Notes under the pieces: generated by a model
Seen by the model: only the letters and a program-made list of their open reading frames with translations
Database searches by the model: none
Told to the model about the DNA's origin: nothing
In this document: in pieces, positions 36,376-45,810 of the stretch
Layout: each line of letters opens with the position of its first letter
Position numbering within the stretch: the first letter of the stretch is position 1
Source: Afipia sp.
GTDB taxonomy: Bacteria; Pseudomonadota; Alphaproteobacteria; Rhizobiales; Xanthobacteraceae
Reading direction: 5' to 3'
Assembly (NCBI GenBank): GCA_017308595.1
Contig: JAFKER010000017.1
Location: forward strand, 1 to 64,000
DNA: 64,000 bases
Translations under genes and position numbers: made by a program

Positions 36376-36535
36376 TGCTCCCTCTCCCCGCTCGCGGGGA
36401 GAGGGTTGGGGTGAGGGGTCATTGAAAAACTTGCGGATTGCGAAGCCCCTCACCCGGCTCGCTTCGCTTGCCGACCTCTCCCCGCAGGCGGGGAGAGGTG
36501 CAGTCGTGTTCTCCCTCCCTGAGGGAGGGGAGAAG
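36376..36535. repeat. G/C palindromic repeat cluster between cobS and cobT
   Basis: Three nested inverted repeats lie in the 170-base gap: CCTCTCCCCG/CGGGGAGAGG at 36381-36404, ACCTCTCCCCGC/GCGGGGAGAGGT at 36474-36499, and a CTCCCTCCC-type stem near 36511-36532. The core CTCTCCCCGC...GCGGGGAGAG is the interspersed palindrome common in Bradyrhizobiaceae. It may form stable mRNA hairpins between two operon genes. Confidence 0.75.
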
Positions 36536-36538
36536 TGA

Positions 36539-37534
36539 TTAGCTTAGCGCGACGTTCACCGACGATTCCGGCAGCTCTGCATTGAAGCAACGCTGATAGA
36601 ACTCAGCCACCAGCGGACGCTCAAGCTCATCGCACTTGTTCAGGAAGGTGACGCGAAACGCAAAACCGATGTCGCCGAAGATTTCGGCATTCTCGGCCCA
36701 GGTGATGACGGTACGCGGCGACATCACCGTGGAGAGATCGCCATTGGCGAACGCATTGCGCGTCAGATCCGCGAGACGAACCATCTTGTTGACGATGTCA
36801 CGGCCTGCGTCGGTCTGATAGTGCTTGGCTTTCGCCAGCACGATCTCGACTTCGTTGTCGTGCGGCAGATAGTTCAGCGTGGTCACGATCGACCAGCGAT
36901 CCATCTGACCCTGGTTGATCTGCTGGGTGCCGTGATAGAGGCCCGACGTATCGCCCAGGCCGATGGTGTTGGCGGTGGCGAACAGGCGGAATGCCGGATG
37001 CGGCTTGATCACCTTGTTCTGATCGAGCAGCGTCAGACGGCCCGACACTTCCAACACGCGCTGGATCACGAACATCACATCCGGACGGCCGGCGTCGTAT
37101 TCGTCAAACACCAGCGCGACATTGTGCTGAAGCGCCCAAGGCAGGATGCCGTCACGGAATTCGGTGACCTGCTTACCGTCGCGTACGACGATGGAGTCCT
37201 TACCGACGAGATCGATACGGCTGATATGGCTGTCGAGATTGACGCGCACGCAAGGCCAGTTCAGGCGGGCCGCGACCTGCTCGATATGGGTCGACTTGCC
37301 GGTGCCGTGGAAACCGGTGACCATGACGCGGCGATTCCTGGAAAAGCCCGCAAGGATCGCCAGCGTGGTGGCGCGGTCGAAACGGTAATCCGAATCGACA
37401 TCCGGCACATGAGGGTCGCCGTTCGAATAGGCGGGAACTTCAAGATCACTGTCGATGCCGAAGACCTGACGAACCGACACTTTCATGTCGGGAAGGTTCG
37501 TGGGTTCCTGGGATAGAGTCGTGGCGGCGCTCAT
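36539..37534 (-). CDS. cobS: Cobaltochelatase subunit CobS
   Basis: The 331-residue AAA+ ATPase has Walker [10 protein letters not shown], Walker [11 protein letters not shown] and sensor ATANTIG, with the C-terminal lid ending SSVNVALS. CobS forms hexameric rings with CobT in the aerobic B12 pathway. The ATG at 37534 has GGAGG 4-5 bases upstream; a TTG one codon earlier is rejected. The sequence matches the family in full length. Confidence 0.96.
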   Translation of the reverse strand: MSAATTLSQEPTNLPDMKVSVRQVFGIDSDLEVPAYSNGDPHVPDVDSDYRFDRATTLAILAGFSRNRRVMVTGFHGTGKSTHIEQVAARLNWPCVRVNLDSHISRIDLVGKDSIVVRDGKQVTEFRDGILPWALQHNVALVFDEYDAGRPDVMFVIQRVLEVSGRLTLLDQNKVIKPHPAFRLFATANTIGLGDTSGLYHGTQQINQGQMDRWSIVTTLNYLPHDNEVEIVLAKAKHYQTDAGRDIVNKMVRLADLTRNAFANGDLSTVMSPRTVITWAENAEIFGDIGFAFRVTFLNKCDELERPLVAEFYQRCFNAELPESSVNVALS

Positions 37535-37771
37535 CAATCCTCCGTGGTCCCGGATGCTCCCGAAACCAGTCGTGCTTGCTGCGGGTGGGGTGCGTCCTTC
37601 AACCTAGCAGACAGATGCGAGCGGAAGAAGCCCACCCCACGATGAAAGTTCCATTGTATTTTCATTGAGATAGGTAGTTTTCGCAGCTTTGGTAGGTCTG
37701 CCCTGCGATGAACGGGGAACGCGTGGGATTCGGCAGCGCGATCATCGCCGGTTTGCACCGGCTTTGCCACT

Positions 37772-38443
37772 ATGCTGGATTCGCTCAAAATCGCGCGTAC
37801 CGGACATCAGGTGACCTCATCCCTCCATCAATTGATAGGCTTTGTGTCACTCCATCCGGGGCTGGCTTATGCTGCAATCTTTCTCGCTGCGCTCCTGGAG
37901 GCCGTCCCCATTCTCGGGTCGCTGATTCCGGGATCGACCGTTGTTATCGCCCTCAGCGCCCTCGTTCCGTCCGGAAGCCTCGGCCTCGTGCCAACACTGG
38001 CGGCGGCTATTTTTGGCGCACTCGTCGGTGATGGACTGGCCTATTGGGCCGGCCATCGCAGTCAGCGCAAAGTGCTGACCTCCTGGCCGCTGGCGAATTA
38101 CCCGCCGCTCGTGGCAAGGAGCGAAGCCTTCTTTCGCCACTACGGCACGCTTGCGGTGTTGCTTGCGCGATTCGTTGCTCCGGTCCGCGCTGTCATCCCG
38201 ATCACCGCCGGCGCGCTCGGTATGCCGCCGCAGCGGTTCTACCCGATCAACGCCGCAGCCGTGGTGATATGGGCGACAATTCATGTCGGGTCTGGCGCGC
38301 TCGCGGGCTCCGCAGCGGAACAGTGGGGCATGAAGATCGAGCACTACGGCGCGCCGCTGGTGGGCGGCATCATCGTCATCGGGTGTCTGGCTGCGGGCGT
38401 GCAACACTGGCGCAACAGGCGCAAGGATGTGAAAATCGGATAA
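37772..38443 (+). CDS. DedA-family membrane protein
   Basis: The 223-residue inner-membrane protein has about five hydrophobic segments and the DedA signature: ESxPILGSLIPG, GDGLAYWAGHR, LARFVAPVRAVIPITAGALGM with the conserved Arg residues. The family exchanges phospholipids across the membrane (UPF0056/SNARE-associated). The ATG at 37772 has no obvious ribosome site; an earlier start in another frame is not better. It ends 13 bases before a GTG-started DUF1801 gene. Confidence 0.86.
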   Translation: MLDSLKIARTGHQVTSSLHQLIGFVSLHPGLAYAAIFLAALLEAVPILGSLIPGSTVVIALSALVPSGSLGLVPTLAAAIFGALVGDGLAYWAGHRSQRKVLTSWPLANYPPLVARSEAFFRHYGTLAVLLARFVAPVRAVIPITAGALGMPPQRFYPINAAAVVIWATIHVGSGALAGSAAEQWGMKIEHYGAPLVGGIIVIGCLAAGVQHWRNRRKDVKIG

Positions 38444-38456
38444 CGGAGAATTCTCA

Positions 38457-38964
38457 GTGACACGGTCAGGCAAGATCGTCCCGGCCTTTGCCAATGGCGG
38501 TATCGCCGCGGTCTTCGCCGCCTATCCCGACGCGATTCGCACACGGCTGCTGACGCTGCGCGCGATGATCCTGACGACCGCCGAACAAATCGACGGCGTA
38601 GGTCCGCTTGAGGAAACACTCAAGTGGGGCCAGCCCAGCTACCTCACCACTCAAACCGGCAGCGGCAGCACCATCCGGATCGACCGGCAAAAAGCGGATG
38701 ACCGGGGCGCGATGTATTTTCAGTCAGACCGATCTGGTCGCGACATTCCGCGAACTTTATCCGACGCAGATGGCTTATGGCGGCAACCGCAGCATCCTGT
38801 TCGACGCCTCCGCCAAAATTCCCGTCAAGGCGTTGCGCCACTGTATCGGGCTTGCGCTGACCTATCACGCGCGCAAGAATCCTGCGCGCAAAAGCGCCGC
38901 GAAGAGCAAAGCAACCCCGGTGAGGAAGATGGCCGCGCTCAAGCCTCGCGCACGACCGTCTTGA
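38457..38964 (+). pseudogene. DUF1801-type gene with frameshift
   Basis: The N-terminal ~88 residues (GTG at 38457, GGAGAA upstream) read a DUF1801/YdhG-like domain up to GAMYFQ. After ~38720 the homology moves to another frame, where TDLVATFRELYPTQMAYGGNRSILFD and CIGLALTYHARKN continue as expected. A single-base insertion or two-base deletion near TTTTCAGTCAGACC explains it. It may be a true pseudogene, a sequencing error or, less likely, a programmed shift. The right end overlaps the convergent J-domain gene. Function of the family is unknown. Confidence 0.7.
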
Positions 38965-39586
38965 GATAGTTATAAGCCTTGATGATCTCGATCAGGCGAT
39001 CCTCGGTGGAGCGGTCGCCCCCATTGGCGTCGGGGTGATGCTGCTTCACAAGCAGCTTGTACTTGGCCTTCACCGTCTCAAGCGTGGCATCAGGACCGAG
39101 GCCCATGACAATCAGCGCCTTTTTCTCGGCGTTGAAAATCTTTCGCGTTTCCGCTTTCGGTTCCTCAGCCTTCGCATTCGAACGCCAGCGGCTGCGGCCA
39201 TTCATCTCGCTGAAAACACTGAACGGATCGACAGCGTCATCCAGATTGACCTGACCTGTCTTGCCTTTGCCCTTGGCGCCGTTCTGACCCATCTTCCAGG
39301 TCGGGCGATGTCCGGTCTGCGCATCTTTCTGGTAGGTGGCGACGGCTTCATCGCTCATACCCTGAAAGAAATTATAACCCTGGTTGTATTCGCGCACGTG
39401 ATTGAGACAGAAATGCCAGTAGTCCTTCTCCTGGCCGCGCCCCTTCGGGGCACGATGCGCGCCGCGATTCTTGCAGCCCGGCGCCTCGCACATCGCCACT
39501 TCCTCGCGCGCGGCCTTTTGCTTCGCGGCGGTCTTGGTGGGCTTGACGCGGATACTGTCGAAGAATTTCGATGAATCGATGGCCAT
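38939..39586 (-). CDS. J-domain (DnaJ-like) protein
   Basis: About 215 residues from the ATG at 39586. It has an N-terminal region with a conserved CEAPGCKNRGAHRAP...WHFCLNHVREYN Cys/His patch, a central linker and a C-terminal J domain (~155-213) with the HPD motif in KQHHPDANGGD. The J domain stimulates Hsp70 ATPase; the Cys patch may bind zinc. This architecture is restricted to alphaproteobacteria and the client is unknown. It is divergent from bolA and overlaps the frameshifted DUF1801 gene. Confidence 0.88.
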   Translation of the reverse strand: MAIDSSKFFDSIRVKPTKTAAKQKAAREEVAMCEAPGCKNRGAHRAPKGRGQEKDYWHFCLNHVREYNQGYNFFQGMSDEAVATYQKDAQTGHRPTWKMGQNGAKGKGKTGQVNLDDAVDPFSVFSEMNGRSRWRSNAKAEEPKAETRKIFNAEKKALIVMGLGPDATLETVKAKYKLLVKQHHPDANGGDRSTEDRLIEIIKAYNYLKTVVREA

Positions 39587-39726
39587 GAGGACTATGACAA
39601 TGCCTGAATGCGAGCTTCGATTCCGAAGCGGATTTTCGAGAGCGCGGAGTATACATCGCCGTGTCGGCAAACCGCAATTGAAACGACTATTGACCTTGGC
39701 GAATAACGCACGATATTGCGCGTATC

Positions 39727-40032
39727 ATGACGGTCAGGGACACAATTACAAATAAGTTGAACGAAGCTTTCACGCCGGAAAGCCTCGACGTTGCGGATGA
39801 GTCCCATTTGCATGAAGGCCATGCCGGCCACAAGCCGGGCGGCGAAACGCATTTCAGGGTTTATATCGTATCGAAAGCGTTCGAAGGGAAGACCCGAGTC
39901 GACCGCCACCGCATGATAAATACATTGCTGGCACCGGAACTGTCCGGCCCGGTTCATGCGCTTGCGGTCCATGCCCATGCGCCCGGCGAAAACAGCCGCC
40001 GCCCCGCGCCAGCGGAAGCCTGCAAGCACTAG
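39727..40032 (+). CDS. bolA: BolA-family protein
   Basis: The 101-residue protein matches BolA: LNEAFTPESLDVADESHLHEGH, the HFRVYIVSKAFEGKTRVDRHRMIN core and LAPELSGPVHALAVHAHAP. The conserved His residues can ligate an Fe-S cluster with monothiol glutaredoxin. No glutaredoxin 4 is adjacent. It is a small gene with a weak ribosome site, divergent from the J-domain gene and convergent with the CNNM-type gene. Confidence 0.93.
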   Translation: MTVRDTITNKLNEAFTPESLDVADESHLHEGHAGHKPGGETHFRVYIVSKAFEGKTRVDRHRMINTLLAPELSGPVHALAVHAHAPGENSRRPAPAEACKH

Positions 40033-40048
40033 CTCACGTTTACGGCGA

Positions 40049-41398
40049 TCAGAACGCCGTTCCCGCCTTCGGTTTCTTTTCCAGCACGTCGCTGTCGCGC
40101 GGGAGCGGCACGATGCGCAATGCCGTGATGCGGTTGCGCTCGCGGCGAAGCACCCGGAAGCGAAAGCCGTGGAAGGTAAAACTCTGCCCGCGGTCGGGGA
40201 TAGACCGCGCCTCGTGAATCACAAGACCGGCGATGGTTGTCGCTTCCTCGTCGGGCAAATGCCAATCCATCGCGCGGTTGAGATCGCGGATCGGCACCGA
40301 TCCATCGACCACCACCGAGCCGTCCGGCTGCGCGCGCACGCCCGCAACCGCGACGTCATGCTCGTCGGAAATATCGCCGACGATCTCTTCCAGAATATCT
40401 TCCAGCGTGACGAGACCTTCGACCTCGCCATACTCGTCGACCACCAGCGCGAAATGGGTCTTGCGGCGGCGGAAGGCCTTGAGCTGCTCCGACAACGGCC
40501 GCATTTCCGGAACGAACCACGGCGGCAGCGCCAGCGACGCAACGTCGATCTTGGACAAGTCGCCGTCATTGGAGCGAATGGCGCGCAGCAAATCCTTGGC
40601 ATGGAGAACACCGACGATGTTCTCCGGCTTCTCGCGCCAGAGCGGAATGCGGGTGTATTCCGAATCGAGAATGGCCTCGATAACCGCATCACGCGGGCCA
40701 TCGACATTGACGCTGACCATCTTAGTGCGATGGACCATCACATCCGATACCGCCAGATCGCCGAACCGGAACACGTTCTGGATATACTCGGCCTCGCCGC
40801 TCTCGATCTTGCCGTGCTCGGCGGATTCTTCGACGAGGCCTTCGATTTCCGAATCGGTGAGAATTTCGTTCTGCGAGGATTCCTTGACGCCGAGCAGCCT
40901 CAGAATTCCGCGCGACGCACCGTTCAGCAGCCAGTTCAGCGGATACAGAACGAGGTAAGAAATATGGAGCGGATAGGCGATCCATTGCGAGACAGGAATC
41001 GGCTCACGGATCGCCAGCGTCTTCGGCACCTGCTCGCCGATCACGATATGCAGCGAGGAGAACACCAGAAATCCGGTGATGAACGCCGTGAAATGCAGCG
41101 CGGATTCCGGCATGCCGAGCGGTTCGAGCACCGGCTTGAGCAGCGCCGCCACCGTCGGCTCGCCGACCCAGCCAAGACCGAGAGAAGCCATGGTGATGCC
41201 GAGTTGGCAGCACGCGAGATAAGCTTCGATATTGCCCATCATTTGCTGTAGCAGGCGCGCGCCGAAGCGATTCTGCTCCGCCATGGCCTTGACGCGGAAG
41301 CCACGGCTTTTCACCAGCGCGAATTCCGCCGCCACGTAGAACGCGTTGGCGGCGAGCAGAAGAATAGCAATCAGCAGGTTGACGGCAGCAGAATTCAT
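40049..41398 (-). CDS. CNNM/CorC-type hemolysin-family membrane protein
   Basis: The 449-residue protein has an N-terminal CNNM (DUF21) membrane domain (~1-190, four hydrophobic segments), tandem CBS domains (~200-340, DVMVHRTKMVSV, LDSEYTRIPLW) and a CorC_HlyC domain at the C-terminus (~360-440; WHLPDEEATTIAGLVIHEA). Relatives export or regulate Mg2+ and Co2+. Order and length are normal. It stands alone, with the aroB gene 43 bases upstream in the same direction. Confidence 0.93.
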   Translation of the reverse strand: MNSAAVNLLIAILLLAANAFYVAAEFALVKSRGFRVKAMAEQNRFGARLLQQMMGNIEAYLACCQLGITMASLGLGWVGEPTVAALLKPVLEPLGMPESALHFTAFITGFLVFSSLHIVIGEQVPKTLAIREPIPVSQWIAYPLHISYLVLYPLNWLLNGASRGILRLLGVKESSQNEILTDSEIEGLVEESAEHGKIESGEAEYIQNVFRFGDLAVSDVMVHRTKMVSVNVDGPRDAVIEAILDSEYTRIPLWREKPENIVGVLHAKDLLRAIRSNDGDLSKIDVASLALPPWFVPEMRPLSEQLKAFRRRKTHFALVVDEYGEVEGLVTLEDILEEIVGDISDEHDVAVAGVRAQPDGSVVVDGSVPIRDLNRAMDWHLPDEEATTIAGLVIHEARSIPDRGQSFTFHGFRFRVLRRERNRITALRIVPLPRDSDVLEKKPKAGTAF

Positions 41399-41440
41399 GC
41401 GTGTTCCGGTCCCGACATCATGCGCCCGGACAATAGCCCG

Positions 41441-42601
41441 TTACCCAGATAATTTTTCATGAAGGAAGTCGCGCACCTTCGATGGGTCGACATCGTTGAC
41501 GATCACGGCCTTGCCGATCTGCTCCAGCAGAATGAAGGTCAGCTTGCCGCGCTTCACCTTTTTGTCCTGCCCCATCAGGGCCAGAAGCGTATCGGCATCG
41601 CCGAGCCCTTCCTGCTGAAACCCCGAGATGTCCTGCAACCGCGTCGGCAGGCCGACGGACGCCAGATGCCGCTGCACGCGCGCGGCTTCTGCCGCTGAAA
41701 TCATATTCAACCGCGCGGAAAATTCCGCGGCGAGTACCATGCCGACGGCAACGCCCTCGCCATGAAACAACCGGTCCGAGAATCCGGTCGCGGCCTCAAG
41801 CGCGTGACCGAATGTATGCCCGAGGTTAAGCAGCGCACGATCGCCGGTCTCGCGCTCGTCGCGCGCCACGATCGCCGCCTTGGCGCGGCAGCTCATGGCG
41901 ATGGCATGTTCGCGCGCAGCTCCGCCCGAGAAAATTCCTGCGTGATTGGCGTCGAGCCAGTCGAAGAAAGCCGAATCCCCGAGCACGCCGTATTTGGCGA
42001 CTTCCGCATAGCCGGCGCGGAACTGGCGCGGCGATAATGTATCGAGCACGCCGGTATCGGCGATCACCAGCACCGGCTGATGAAACGCGCCGACCAGATT
42101 CTTGCCATGCGGCGAATTGATCCCGGTCTTGCCGCCGACGGACGAATCGACCTGCGCGAGCAGCGACGTCGGCACCTGCACGAAATCGACGCCGCGCCGG
42201 ACAATTGACGCCGCGAATCCCGCGAGATCGCCGATCACCCCGCCGCCAAGCGCCACCACCAGATCGTTGCGTTCGATCTTTGCAGCGATCAAGCCTTCGG
42301 ACACGTCCTGCAGGACGGCATAACTTTTCGAGGCTTCTCCCTCACCGACCACGATGCGCGACGATGTGATGCCTGCATCCGCCAGCGCGGCCTCGGCCTG
42401 AGCCAGCCAGTGTTTGGCAACCGTACGGTCGGTGACAATAGCCACGCGCGCTCCGGGGCGCAGCCTGGCAATGCGATGGCCGAGTGACGGTAACACATCG
42501 CGACCGATGACGATGTCATAGGCACGATCACCGAGCGCGACGCCGACGGTCGCCGGATCTGCCTTTACCGGATTCGAAGTCTTGACTGGGATCGTCATCA
42601 T
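41441..42601 (-). CDS. aroB: 3-dehydroquinate synthase
   Basis: About 386 residues from the ATG at 42601, which overlaps the aroK stop; a second ATG is at 42598. It converts DAHP to 3-dehydroquinate in the shikimate pathway and uses NAD+ and a divalent metal. Motifs are GEGEASKS, LGGGVIGDLAGFAAS, PTSLLAQVDSSVGGKTGIN, LLNLGHTFGHALE and HGEGVAVGM, holding the metal-ligand Glu and His residues. The sequence is full length. It follows aroK without a gap, the usual aroKB operon. Confidence 0.96.
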   Translation of the reverse strand: MMTIPVKTSNPVKADPATVGVALGDRAYDIVIGRDVLPSLGHRIARLRPGARVAIVTDRTVAKHWLAQAEAALADAGITSSRIVVGEGEASKSYAVLQDVSEGLIAAKIERNDLVVALGGGVIGDLAGFAASIVRRGVDFVQVPTSLLAQVDSSVGGKTGINSPHGKNLVGAFHQPVLVIADTGVLDTLSPRQFRAGYAEVAKYGVLGDSAFFDWLDANHAGIFSGGAAREHAIAMSCRAKAAIVARDERETGDRALLNLGHTFGHALEAATGFSDRLFHGEGVAVGMVLAAEFSARLNMISAAEAARVQRHLASVGLPTRLQDISGFQQEGLGDADTLLALMGQDKKVKRGKLTFILLEQIGKAVIVNDVDPSKVRDFLHEKLSG

Positions 42602-43215
42602 GTTCCGCTTGAAGAAGAGGACGCGCCGCCGGACAGCAAATGCGCAGCGAGTGCGTCGAGACATTCATCGACGATCTTTTCATGTGGCACGTCGCGCGAC
42701 GCCACCGCAAGATCGGCAAGTTGATAGAACGGACTGCGTTCGACAATCAGGCGCTCGATGGTCGCCGCCGGGTCGGCAGTCTGCAGCAGTGGCCGATCCG
42801 CGCGTCGCTTGACGCGCTTGAGGATCACATCACCGTCAGCGCGCAGCCAGATCGATACCGCCTTGTCGTGAATCCGGTTGCGCGTCTCCTCACGCATAAA
42901 AGCGCCGCCGCCGGTCGCAACCACGCAAGGACCGCCCTCGAGCAGGCGGGCGATCACACGCGCTTCACCGTCGCGAAAATACGGCTCGCCGTGCTGCGCG
43001 AAAATTTCGCTGACCGTCAGGCCCGCATGCGCGACTTCGATTTCATGATCGGCATCGAGAAACGGCATGTGAAGCCGCGCTCCGAGCCGGCGCCCAATGG
43101 TCGACTTTCCTGACCCCATCATGCCGACAAGCACAACCGGACGGCCGCGAAGCGCCGCGACAATGTCGGCTTCCCGGGTCGTGCTATCTTGCTGTCTGGC
43201 CGCGATCTCGGTCAT
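42598..43215 (-). CDS. aroK: Shikimate kinase
   Basis: The 205-residue protein phosphorylates shikimate at O3. It has P-loop GMMGSGKST at 31-39, DADHEIE for substrate contact, the FRDGEARV segment and VATGGGAFM with GGG. A Ser-rich C-terminal tail overlaps the aroB start by a few bases (ATGATGA). It is the first gene of the aroKB pair and divergent from the small membrane-protein gene. Confidence 0.95.
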   Translation of the reverse strand: MTEIAARQQDSTTREADIVAALRGRPVVLVGMMGSGKSTIGRRLGARLHMPFLDADHEIEVAHAGLTVSEIFAQHGEPYFRDGEARVIARLLEGGPCVVATGGGAFMREETRNRIHDKAVSIWLRADGDVILKRVKRRADRPLLQTADPAATIERLIVERSPFYQLADLAVASRDVPHEKIVDECLDALAAHLLSGGASSSSSGT

Positions 43216-43380
43216 TTCCGGCTCGGTTGGGCCGCAAAGCGGCTAAACGTCACCTATACTACTCCTGCCGTTACCGCCGCTAGAGACTCTTGCCGAACCG
43301 GCGCGAACATGTTGGAAGTTTAAGCGGTTAACTCTCCTTTGGCGGCAGCATTCAAAGGTTAATTTTCGAGGCTTTCTGCG

Positions 43381-43527
43381 ATGCCCAGCCTGTTTCGCTT
43401 CCTGACAGTCGTCGCGGTGATCGGCGGGCTGATCTATGGCGGCATTTTTGCATTGGCCAACTTTGTCAACCCGAAGCCGCGCGAGATGACCGTGAGCGTT
43501 CCGCCTGACCGATTCCTCAAGCGATAA
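43381..43527 (+). CDS. 48-residue single-span membrane protein
   Basis: An ATG-started frame of 48 codons encodes a protein with one hydrophobic segment (LTVVAVIGGLIYGGIFALANFV, split here as residues 8-29) and a hydrophilic tail NPKPREMTVSVPPDRFLKR. It ends 13 bases before xerD, so it is probably co-transcribed with it. The Pro-Lys-Pro start of the tail and its highly regular composition argue for a real gene. Its function is unknown; the tail is probably cytoplasmic or periplasmic according to topology, which cannot be decided here. Confidence 0.7.
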   Translation: MPSLFRFLTVVAVIGGLIYGGIFALANFVNPKPREMTVSVPPDRFLKR

Positions 43528-43540
43528 ACGGCGGAGGATC

Positions 43541-44500
43541 ATGCCCTCCGAGACATCGTCCGATGCCCGGCTGACCTCCCTGTTTCTCGACATGCTCGCG
43601 GCTGAACAGGGCGCTGGCGTCAATACGCTGGATGCCTATCGCGGCGACCTCGAAGACCTGTCCGGCTTTCTCGCGCGGAAAAAATCATCGTTCCAGACTG
43701 CCGACACGCAGATGCTGCGCGACTATCTCGACGACCTCGACACGCGCGGCTTCAAATCATCGAGCGTCGCACGCAAACTGTCATCCACGCGCCATCTGTT
43801 CCGCTTTCTTCTGAACGAGCGTGTCCTCACGGACGATCCTGCGGCGATCCTGTCCGGCCCGAAGCGGGGACGGGCGCTGCCGAAAGTATTGTCCATCGCC
43901 GATGTCGATCGCCTGCTGACGCAGGCGAAGGCCTCCGCCAGCATTCCTGAACAGTCGCCGCTGCAAACGCTGCGCGCGCTGCGGCTCTCCTGTCTGCTTG
44001 AGATCCTTTACGCGACCGGCCTGCGTGTCTCCGAGCTGGTGGCACTGCCGCTGTCTGCTGCCCGGCGCGATGCGCGCATGATCGTCGTGCGCGGCAAGGG
44101 CAACAAGGAGCGTCTCGTTCCACTCAACGAATCCTCGAAGCAGGCAATGGCGGATTATCTCGCCGCGCTCGATGCCACGCAGAAAGAGTCCAGGAAATCG
44201 TCCGCAGGCTCGAAGTGGCTGTTTCCCTCATCCGGCGAGAGCGGCCATCTGACGCGGCAACATTTCGCGCGCGATCTCAAGGAGCTTGCGGCGGCGGCCG
44301 GTATCCCACCGCGCCTCATCAGCCCGCATGTGCTGCGCCACGCGTTCGCATCCCACCTTCTTCATAACGGTGCCGACCTGCGAATCGTCCAGACTCTGCT
44401 CGGCCATACCGACATCTCCACGACACAGATTTACACCCATATCGTCGAGGAACGATTGAAGAGCCTGGTGCGCGACCTGCACCCCCTGGCTGACAAGTGA
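43541..44500 (+). CDS. xerD: Tyrosine recombinase XerD
   Basis: The 319-residue site-specific recombinase resolves chromosome dimers at dif with XerC and FtsK. It has an N-terminal SAM-like core-binding domain (~8-98) and a catalytic domain with Arg162 (ATGLRVSEL), Lys186, His263 and Arg266 (HVLRHAFASHLL), His289 (LLGHTDISTT) and nucleophile Tyr298. All catalytic residues are intact. It is downstream of the 48-residue membrane-protein gene and upstream of accA, a stable housekeeping position. Confidence 0.95.
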   Translation: MPSETSSDARLTSLFLDMLAAEQGAGVNTLDAYRGDLEDLSGFLARKKSSFQTADTQMLRDYLDDLDTRGFKSSSVARKLSSTRHLFRFLLNERVLTDDPAAILSGPKRGRALPKVLSIADVDRLLTQAKASASIPEQSPLQTLRALRLSCLLEILYATGLRVSELVALPLSAARRDARMIVVRGKGNKERLVPLNESSKQAMADYLAALDATQKESRKSSAGSKWLFPSSGESGHLTRQHFARDLKELAAAAGIPPRLISPHVLRHAFASHLLHNGADLRIVQTLLGHTDISTTQIYTHIVEERLKSLVRDLHPLADK

Positions 44501-44654
44501 CCCCTGGAAAATCCAGCAATATCGGGCCTTTCCATCGCGGCGCTTGACTTGAGGACGCTTCTTGACTTGAAAGGCCATCCCACCATTGCCCGGGACCGAA
44601 ATACCTTTTCTGACGCCCTTCGCCTGAGCAGCACAATCCCTATATATTCGCGAC

Positions 44655-45617
44655 ATGCCGGACCCGATGCGCAGTTATCTCGATTTTGAAAAGCCCGTCG
44701 CCGAACTCGATTCGAAGATCGACGAGTTGCGCGCGCTTGCCGCGAGCGGAAGCGACATCAGCGAGGAAGTGTCGCGCATCGAGGAGAAGGCCGCGCAGGC
44801 CCTGAAAGACCTCTATGCCGAGCTGACGCCCTGGCAAAAAACGCAGGTCGCGCGTCATCCGATGCGTCCGCATTGCGTGGATTACATCAAGGAACTCATC
44901 ACCGAATTCACGCCGCTCGCAGGCGACCGCAAGTTCGGTGACGACGAAGCGCTGGTTGGCGGCTTCGGCCGTTTTCGCGGCGAAAGCGTCTGCGTGATCG
45001 GGCAGGAAAAGGGCTCGACCACCGAGACCCGGCTCAAGCACAATTTCGGCATGGCCAAGCCTGAAGGCTACCGCAAGGCCGTTCGCCTGATGGAAATGGC
45101 GGATCGCTTTGGTATTCCGGTTCTCTCGCTGGTCGATACAGCAGGTGCCTATCCCGGCATCGGCGCGGAGGAACGCGGACAGGCGGAAGCCATCGCCCGC
45201 TCGACCGATGCCTGCCTCGCCCTCGGAGTACCCAATGTCGCCGTCGTGATCGGTGAAGGCGGCTCGGGCGGCGCGATTGCGATCGCCACAGCGAACCGCG
45301 TGCTAATGCTCGAACATGCGGTCTACAGCGTGATTTCGCCGGAAGGCGCAGCTTCGATCCTGTGGCGCGATTCAGCCAAGGCGCAGGAAGCCGCAATCAA
45401 CATGAAGATCACCGCGCAGGATCTTCTCCGTTTCGGCGTGATCGATACAATCCTGAAGGAACCGCCGGGCGGCGCTCACCGCGACCCCGCCGCCATGATC
45501 GCGCGCGCTGGCGATGCCATCGCGCAATCCTTCAACGATCTGCGTAGCCTGGACGCAACAGCGGTGCGGAACCTGCGCCGGCAAAAGTTCCTCGATATTG
45601 GCCGCAAGCTCGGCTAG
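44655..45617 (+). CDS. accA: Acetyl-CoA carboxylase carboxyltransferase subunit alpha
   Basis: The 320-residue subunit pairs with AccD to transfer carboxyl from biotin to acetyl-CoA, making malonyl-CoA for fatty-acid synthesis. It has the N-terminal [18 protein letters not shown], the core [40 protein letters not shown] and [12 protein letters not shown] motifs. The full length matches the family. An ATG four codons downstream is an alternative start. It lies after xerD with a 154-base gap. Confidence 0.96.
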   Translation: MPDPMRSYLDFEKPVAELDSKIDELRALAASGSDISEEVSRIEEKAAQALKDLYAELTPWQKTQVARHPMRPHCVDYIKELITEFTPLAGDRKFGDDEALVGGFGRFRGESVCVIGQEKGSTTETRLKHNFGMAKPEGYRKAVRLMEMADRFGIPVLSLVDTAGAYPGIGAEERGQAEAIARSTDACLALGVPNVAVVIGEGGSGGAIAIATANRVLMLEHAVYSVISPEGAASILWRDSAKAQEAAINMKITAQDLLRFGVIDTILKEPPGGAHRDPAAMIARAGDAIAQSFNDLRSLDATAVRNLRRQKFLDIGRKLG

Positions 45618-45810
45618 CGCTTCAAACGCCCCATAAATGCCTGCATCCATGGCGCGATAGCTACATCGTGGCCTTTTTGGGGCAAGAACTTTTGGCGACT
45701 GGCCGTTTTTCCCCAATCTTTTGATTTACTTAGCGTTGACCATAACGCGGGCAAAAGCCGCGCGCTGCGCCCCGTTCAGCTTGCGACCGAGGGGGGTTTA
45801 AGGATAATAA

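Noticed and set aside
36369-36422. 18-residue N-terminal extension of CobT
   Set aside because: The extension is the translation of the palindromic repeat; the ATG at 36368 has a GGAGC ribosome site.
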